Notes under the pieces: generated by a model
Database searches by the model: none
Seen by the model: only the letters and a program-made list of their open reading frames with translations
Told to the model about the DNA's origin: nothing
Source: an uncultured Roseburia sp.
GTDB taxonomy: Bacteria; Bacillota; Clostridia; Lachnospirales; Lachnospiraceae
Assembly (NCBI GenBank): GCA_900542495.1
Contig: UQNW01000015.1
Location: 16,516-80,515 of the forward strand
Direction of reading: 5' to 3'
Length of the DNA stretch: 64,000 nt
Program-made: the position numbers and the translations under genes
In this document: piece after piece, positions 61,754 through 64,000 of the stretch
Position numbering within the stretch: position 1 is the stretch's first letter
Layout: each line of letters begins with the position of its first letter

Positions 61754-63373
61754 ATGGCGGAACAGAACAATCAGAAGGGCGGACAGGCAAAAGAGCAGGA
61801 TATCAACCAGCTTTTAAAAGTACGCCGTGAAAAATTAGCAAACCTGCAGGAAGCAGGCAAAGATCCTTTTGTAATAACAAAGTATGACCAGACACATCAT
61901 ACAACAGATGCAAAGGCACTCTATGAGGAGCACGAAGCAAAAATTCTTGGTGACCGCAAAGCACCGGTAACAGAGGGCTTAAGCGAGGAGGAAGCTAAGG
62001 AAGTTATCAACAACGATTACAATGAACGCAGAGAGATCATGGATGCACAGCCACTTCATGTCTCAATTGCAGGACGTATGTTATTTAAACGTGTTATGGG
62101 AAAAGCATCTTTCTGTAACATTCAGGACAGAGATGGACGTATCCAGGTTTATGTGGCAAGAGATGCGATCGGCGAGGAATCCTATGCTGATTTCAAAAAA
62201 TCAGATATTGGTGATATCTATGGTATCAAAGGATATGTTTTCCGTACAAAGACAGGTGAGATTTCCATTCATGCTGAAGAGATGACTCTGTTATCCAAGA
62301 GTCTTCAGATCCTTCCGGAAAAATTCCACGGTCTGACCGATACCGATATGCGTTATCGCCAGAGATATGTCGATCTGATCATGAATCAGGAGAGCAAAGA
62401 AGTATTCATCAAACGATCCAAGATCATTAAAGAGATCCGTAATTTCCTTGCAGAGAGAGACTTCATGGAAGTTGAGACACCAATGCTTGTATCCAACGCA
62501 GGTGGTGCTGCAGCAAGACCTTTTGAGACACATTACAATGCACTCGATGAGGACGTAAAACTTCGTATCTCTCTGGAACTTTACTTAAAGAGACTGATCG
62601 TTGGTGGTCTTGAAAGAGTATTTGAGATCGGCCGTGTATTCCGTAATGAAGGTGTAGACACCAGACATAACCCGGAATTTACATTAATGGAATTATATCA
62701 GGCATATACAGACTATGAAGGTATGATGGAACTGACAGAGAGCATGTTCCGTTATCTTGCAGAGAAAGTATGCGGTTCCACAAAAATTACTTACAATGGT
62801 ATGGAAATCGATCTTGGCAAGCCATTTGAGCGTCTGACCATGAACGATGCAATCAAGAAATATACCGGAATTGATTTTGATACAGTAACATCCGATGAGG
62901 AAGCAAAAGCACTTGCAAAAGAAAAAGGTGTTGAGTTCGAGGAGCGCCATACAAAGGGCGATATCATCAACTTATTCTTCGAGGAGTTCTGTGAGGAAAA
63001 ACTGATCCAGCCAACCTTTATCATGGATCATCCACTTGCAATCTCTCCACTTACCAAGAAGAAACCTTCTGATCCGGAGAAAGTAGAACGTTTCGAGTTA
63101 TTCATCAACACATGGGAAATGTGTAATGCATATTCCGAGTTAAATGATCCAATCGATCAGAGAGAGCGTTTTGCCCAGCAGGATGCAAATGCTGCAGCAG
63201 GCGATGACGAAGCAGAACATACAGACGAAGATTTCTTAAATGCATTGGAAATCGGTATGCCGCCTACAGGTGGTATCGGTTATGGTATCGACCGTCTGGT
63301 TATGCTGTTGACAGACAGCCAGGCAATCAGGGATGTGCTGTTGTTCCCGACAATGAAGTCTATTGATAAGTAA
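61754..63373 (+). CDS. lysS: Lysyl-tRNA synthetase, class II
   Basis: 539 residues. OB-fold anticodon-binding domain (ISIAGRMLFKRVMGKASF), then the class II core: motif 1 near FLAERDFMEVETPML, motif 2 VFEIGRVFRNEGVDTRHNPEFT, motif 3 GIGYGIDRLVMLLTD. A short acidic insertion (AAAGDDEAEHTDED) precedes motif 3. I start at ATG 61754 behind GGAGG; an earlier frame to 61682 lacks a site. greA-lysS adjacency is common in Firmicutes. Confidence 0.96.
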   Translation: MAEQNNQKGGQAKEQDINQLLKVRREKLANLQEAGKDPFVITKYDQTHHTTDAKALYEEHEAKILGDRKAPVTEGLSEEEAKEVINNDYNERREIMDAQPLHVSIAGRMLFKRVMGKASFCNIQDRDGRIQVYVARDAIGEESYADFKKSDIGDIYGIKGYVFRTKTGEISIHAEEMTLLSKSLQILPEKFHGLTDTDMRYRQRYVDLIMNQESKEVFIKRSKIIKEIRNFLAERDFMEVETPMLVSNAGGAAARPFETHYNALDEDVKLRISLELYLKRLIVGGLERVFEIGRVFRNEGVDTRHNPEFTLMELYQAYTDYEGMMELTESMFRYLAEKVCGSTKITYNGMEIDLGKPFERLTMNDAIKKYTGIDFDTVTSDEEAKALAKEKGVEFEERHTKGDIINLFFEEFCEEKLIQPTFIMDHPLAISPLTKKKPSDPEKVERFELFINTWEMCNAYSELNDPIDQRERFAQQDANAAAGDDEAEHTDEDFLNALEIGMPPTGGIGYGIDRLVMLLTDSQAIRDVLLFPTMKSIDK

Positions 63374-63424
63374 GAATGCAGGAAAATCAAGGGTTTCAGC
63401 ACTTGGATGTACTAAAATATATAG

Positions 63425-63499
63425 TTGGTCAAGGGGTTTTGACCAAGATTTGACCAATTTTTGGCATAGTCAAAGAAAGATTAGTACAGGTTAGTACAG
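63425..63499 (+). repeat. Clustered short repeats downstream of lysS
   Basis: TTGGTCAA (63425) and its inverse TTGACCAA at 63439 and 63450, 11 bp apart, followed by TTAGTACAG at 63481 and 63491, 10 bp apart. Helically spaced short repeats next to an excisionase-like gene resemble integrase arm-binding sites. No attachment core was identified. Confidence 0.5.
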
Positions 63500-63535
63500 A
63501 TTGCTTAGTCTGAAAAATTAAAGATTGTATTACTT

Positions 63536-63577
63536 AGAGGACATTTTCTAAAGAAATTTAGAAGATGTCCTCTTTTT
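63536..63577 (+). terminator. Terminator between lysS and excisionase-like gene
   Basis: AGAGGACAT..TTCTAAA pairs with TTTAGAA.ATGTCCTCT, followed by TTTTT. It may serve lysS or mark the mobile element. Confidence 0.72.
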
Positions 63578-63616
63578 GCGTTATAGGAACAATTGAAATA
63601 CCGAAAGGAGAATCGC

Positions 63617-63844
63617 ATGGAACACACAAAGGCATATCAGGAATTTAAGAAGAATGGTAATACAAAGTTTGTAAGATATAGCGAAGGAGCAGAAATGTAC
63701 CATATGGGCGTATCAAAGTTTATGCAAAGGGCTAAGGATGCCAAAGCAATCTATAAGTTAGGTCAGTTAGTACTTGTGAATTTAAAAATATTTGATGAGT
63801 ACCTTGAGACATTCCATATAGTTGATGATGAATTTTATAAGTAG
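63617..63844 (+). CDS. Excisionase-like DUF6462 protein
   Basis: Small basic protein of 75 residues with a helix-turn-helix layout (RYSEGAEMYHMGVSKFMQRAKDAKAIYKLGQLVLVN), as in excisionases of Tn916-type and other integrative elements. ATG 63617 follows AAAGGAG. No integrase is within the window, so the element would continue to the right. Confidence 0.72.
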   Translation: MEHTKAYQEFKKNGNTKFVRYSEGAEMYHMGVSKFMQRAKDAKAIYKLGQLVLVNLKIFDEYLETFHIVDDEFYK

Positions 63845-63853
63845 GTGAAAAGG

Positions 63854-63949
63854 ATGGTAACACAATTACAGCCGGATGTTAGGGCTTATCTTCATGGTGG
63901 GGAGGTAATAAAAAGATACATAAAGGTCGAAGAGGTGGCTTATGAATAG
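63854..63949 (+). CDS. 31-codon ORF in putative mobile element
   Basis: ATG 63854 to TAG 63949 encodes MVTQLQPDVRAYLHGGEV and a further 13 residues. It is nine bases after the excisionase-like gene, with AGGTGAAAAGG just upstream. Not recognised; it may be a real small ORF of the element or chance. The last 50 bases of the window hold no supported gene. Confidence 0.3.
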   Translation: MVTQLQPDVRAYLHGGEVIKRYIKVEEVAYE

Positions 63950-64000
63950 ATGATTTTTGACTTCATATTGCTTCGACAGAAGAAGTAGCAGGTTTAGAGA

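Noticed and set aside
63854..64000. Integrase or relaxase gene at the right edge
   Set aside because: Only 31- and 12-codon frames are visible; no recombinase motif occurs in the window.

Overview
The window looks like a chromosomal segment of a low-GC, motile, Gram-positive Clostridium relative of the Lachnospiraceae, most like Roseburia or Agathobacter. The reasons are a sigma-D type flagellin gene, proteins I associate with that family (DUF6240, DUF6145, DUF2508, BofA and CwlD relatives, a TPR/P-loop protein), monoderm cell-wall genes, and T-box and yybP-ykoY leader RNAs. No rRNA, tRNA or CRISPR array was seen. The left edge cuts a Na/Pi cotransporter gene. The right edge enters what looks like the end of an integrative element.

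Layout. 1-7.2 kb: phosphate cotransporter, PhoP/PhoR-like two-component pair, and a SWIM/SNF2 helicase behind three helically phased repeats. 7.2-9.7 kb: a manganese riboswitch controlling mntP plus a Ca/Na-type antiporter, then a zinc-ribbon protein. 9.7-25 kb: T-box-regulated metG, a second two-component pair with a HAD phosphatase, an aconitase-family hydratase, an AI-2E family permease, a TPR/P-loop protein, glgB and a small EamA transporter. 25-31 kb: a sigma-D promoted DUF6240/FliK-like protein, a CwlD-like amidase and a GH18 hydrolase.

31-49.5 kb is the most unusual part: a Tad (Flp) type IV pilus locus in two blocks. A minus-strand operon (34.4 to 31.3 kb) encodes a Ser/Thr kinase fused to a P-loop domain, a second P-loop protein, a SAF/CpaB-like membrane protein and a 67-residue protein. 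A plus-strand operon (38.9 to 48.3 kb) encodes two prepilin peptidases, TadZ, TadA, TadB, TadC, an Flp pilin, TadE/TadG-like proteins and an FHA protein, followed by a rhomboid protease under its own promoter. Between the blocks lie mecA, a DUF1858 protein, flagellin with a CsrA-type leader, a FliS-like chaperone, a DUF2508 gene and bofA. At least four genes in or beside this locus seem to start at ATT; conventional starts would remove a catalytic Asp or a P-loop.

49.6-63.4 kb is mostly housekeeping: flavodoxin/SCP2 protein, a soluble histidine kinase, HIT protein, murG, a secreted SH3/SleB-like hydrolase behind a consensus promoter, an SPFH protein, argF, birA, coaX, a tRNA-dihydrouridine synthase, greA and lysS. 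After lysS come clustered short repeats and an excisionase-like gene, read as the start of a mobile element.

Functionally, the Tad genes supply pilin, processing, motor and platform, and the kinase, FHA protein, rhomboid and three CpaE-like ATPases could regulate assembly. That regulatory role is inferred from gene content, not shown.
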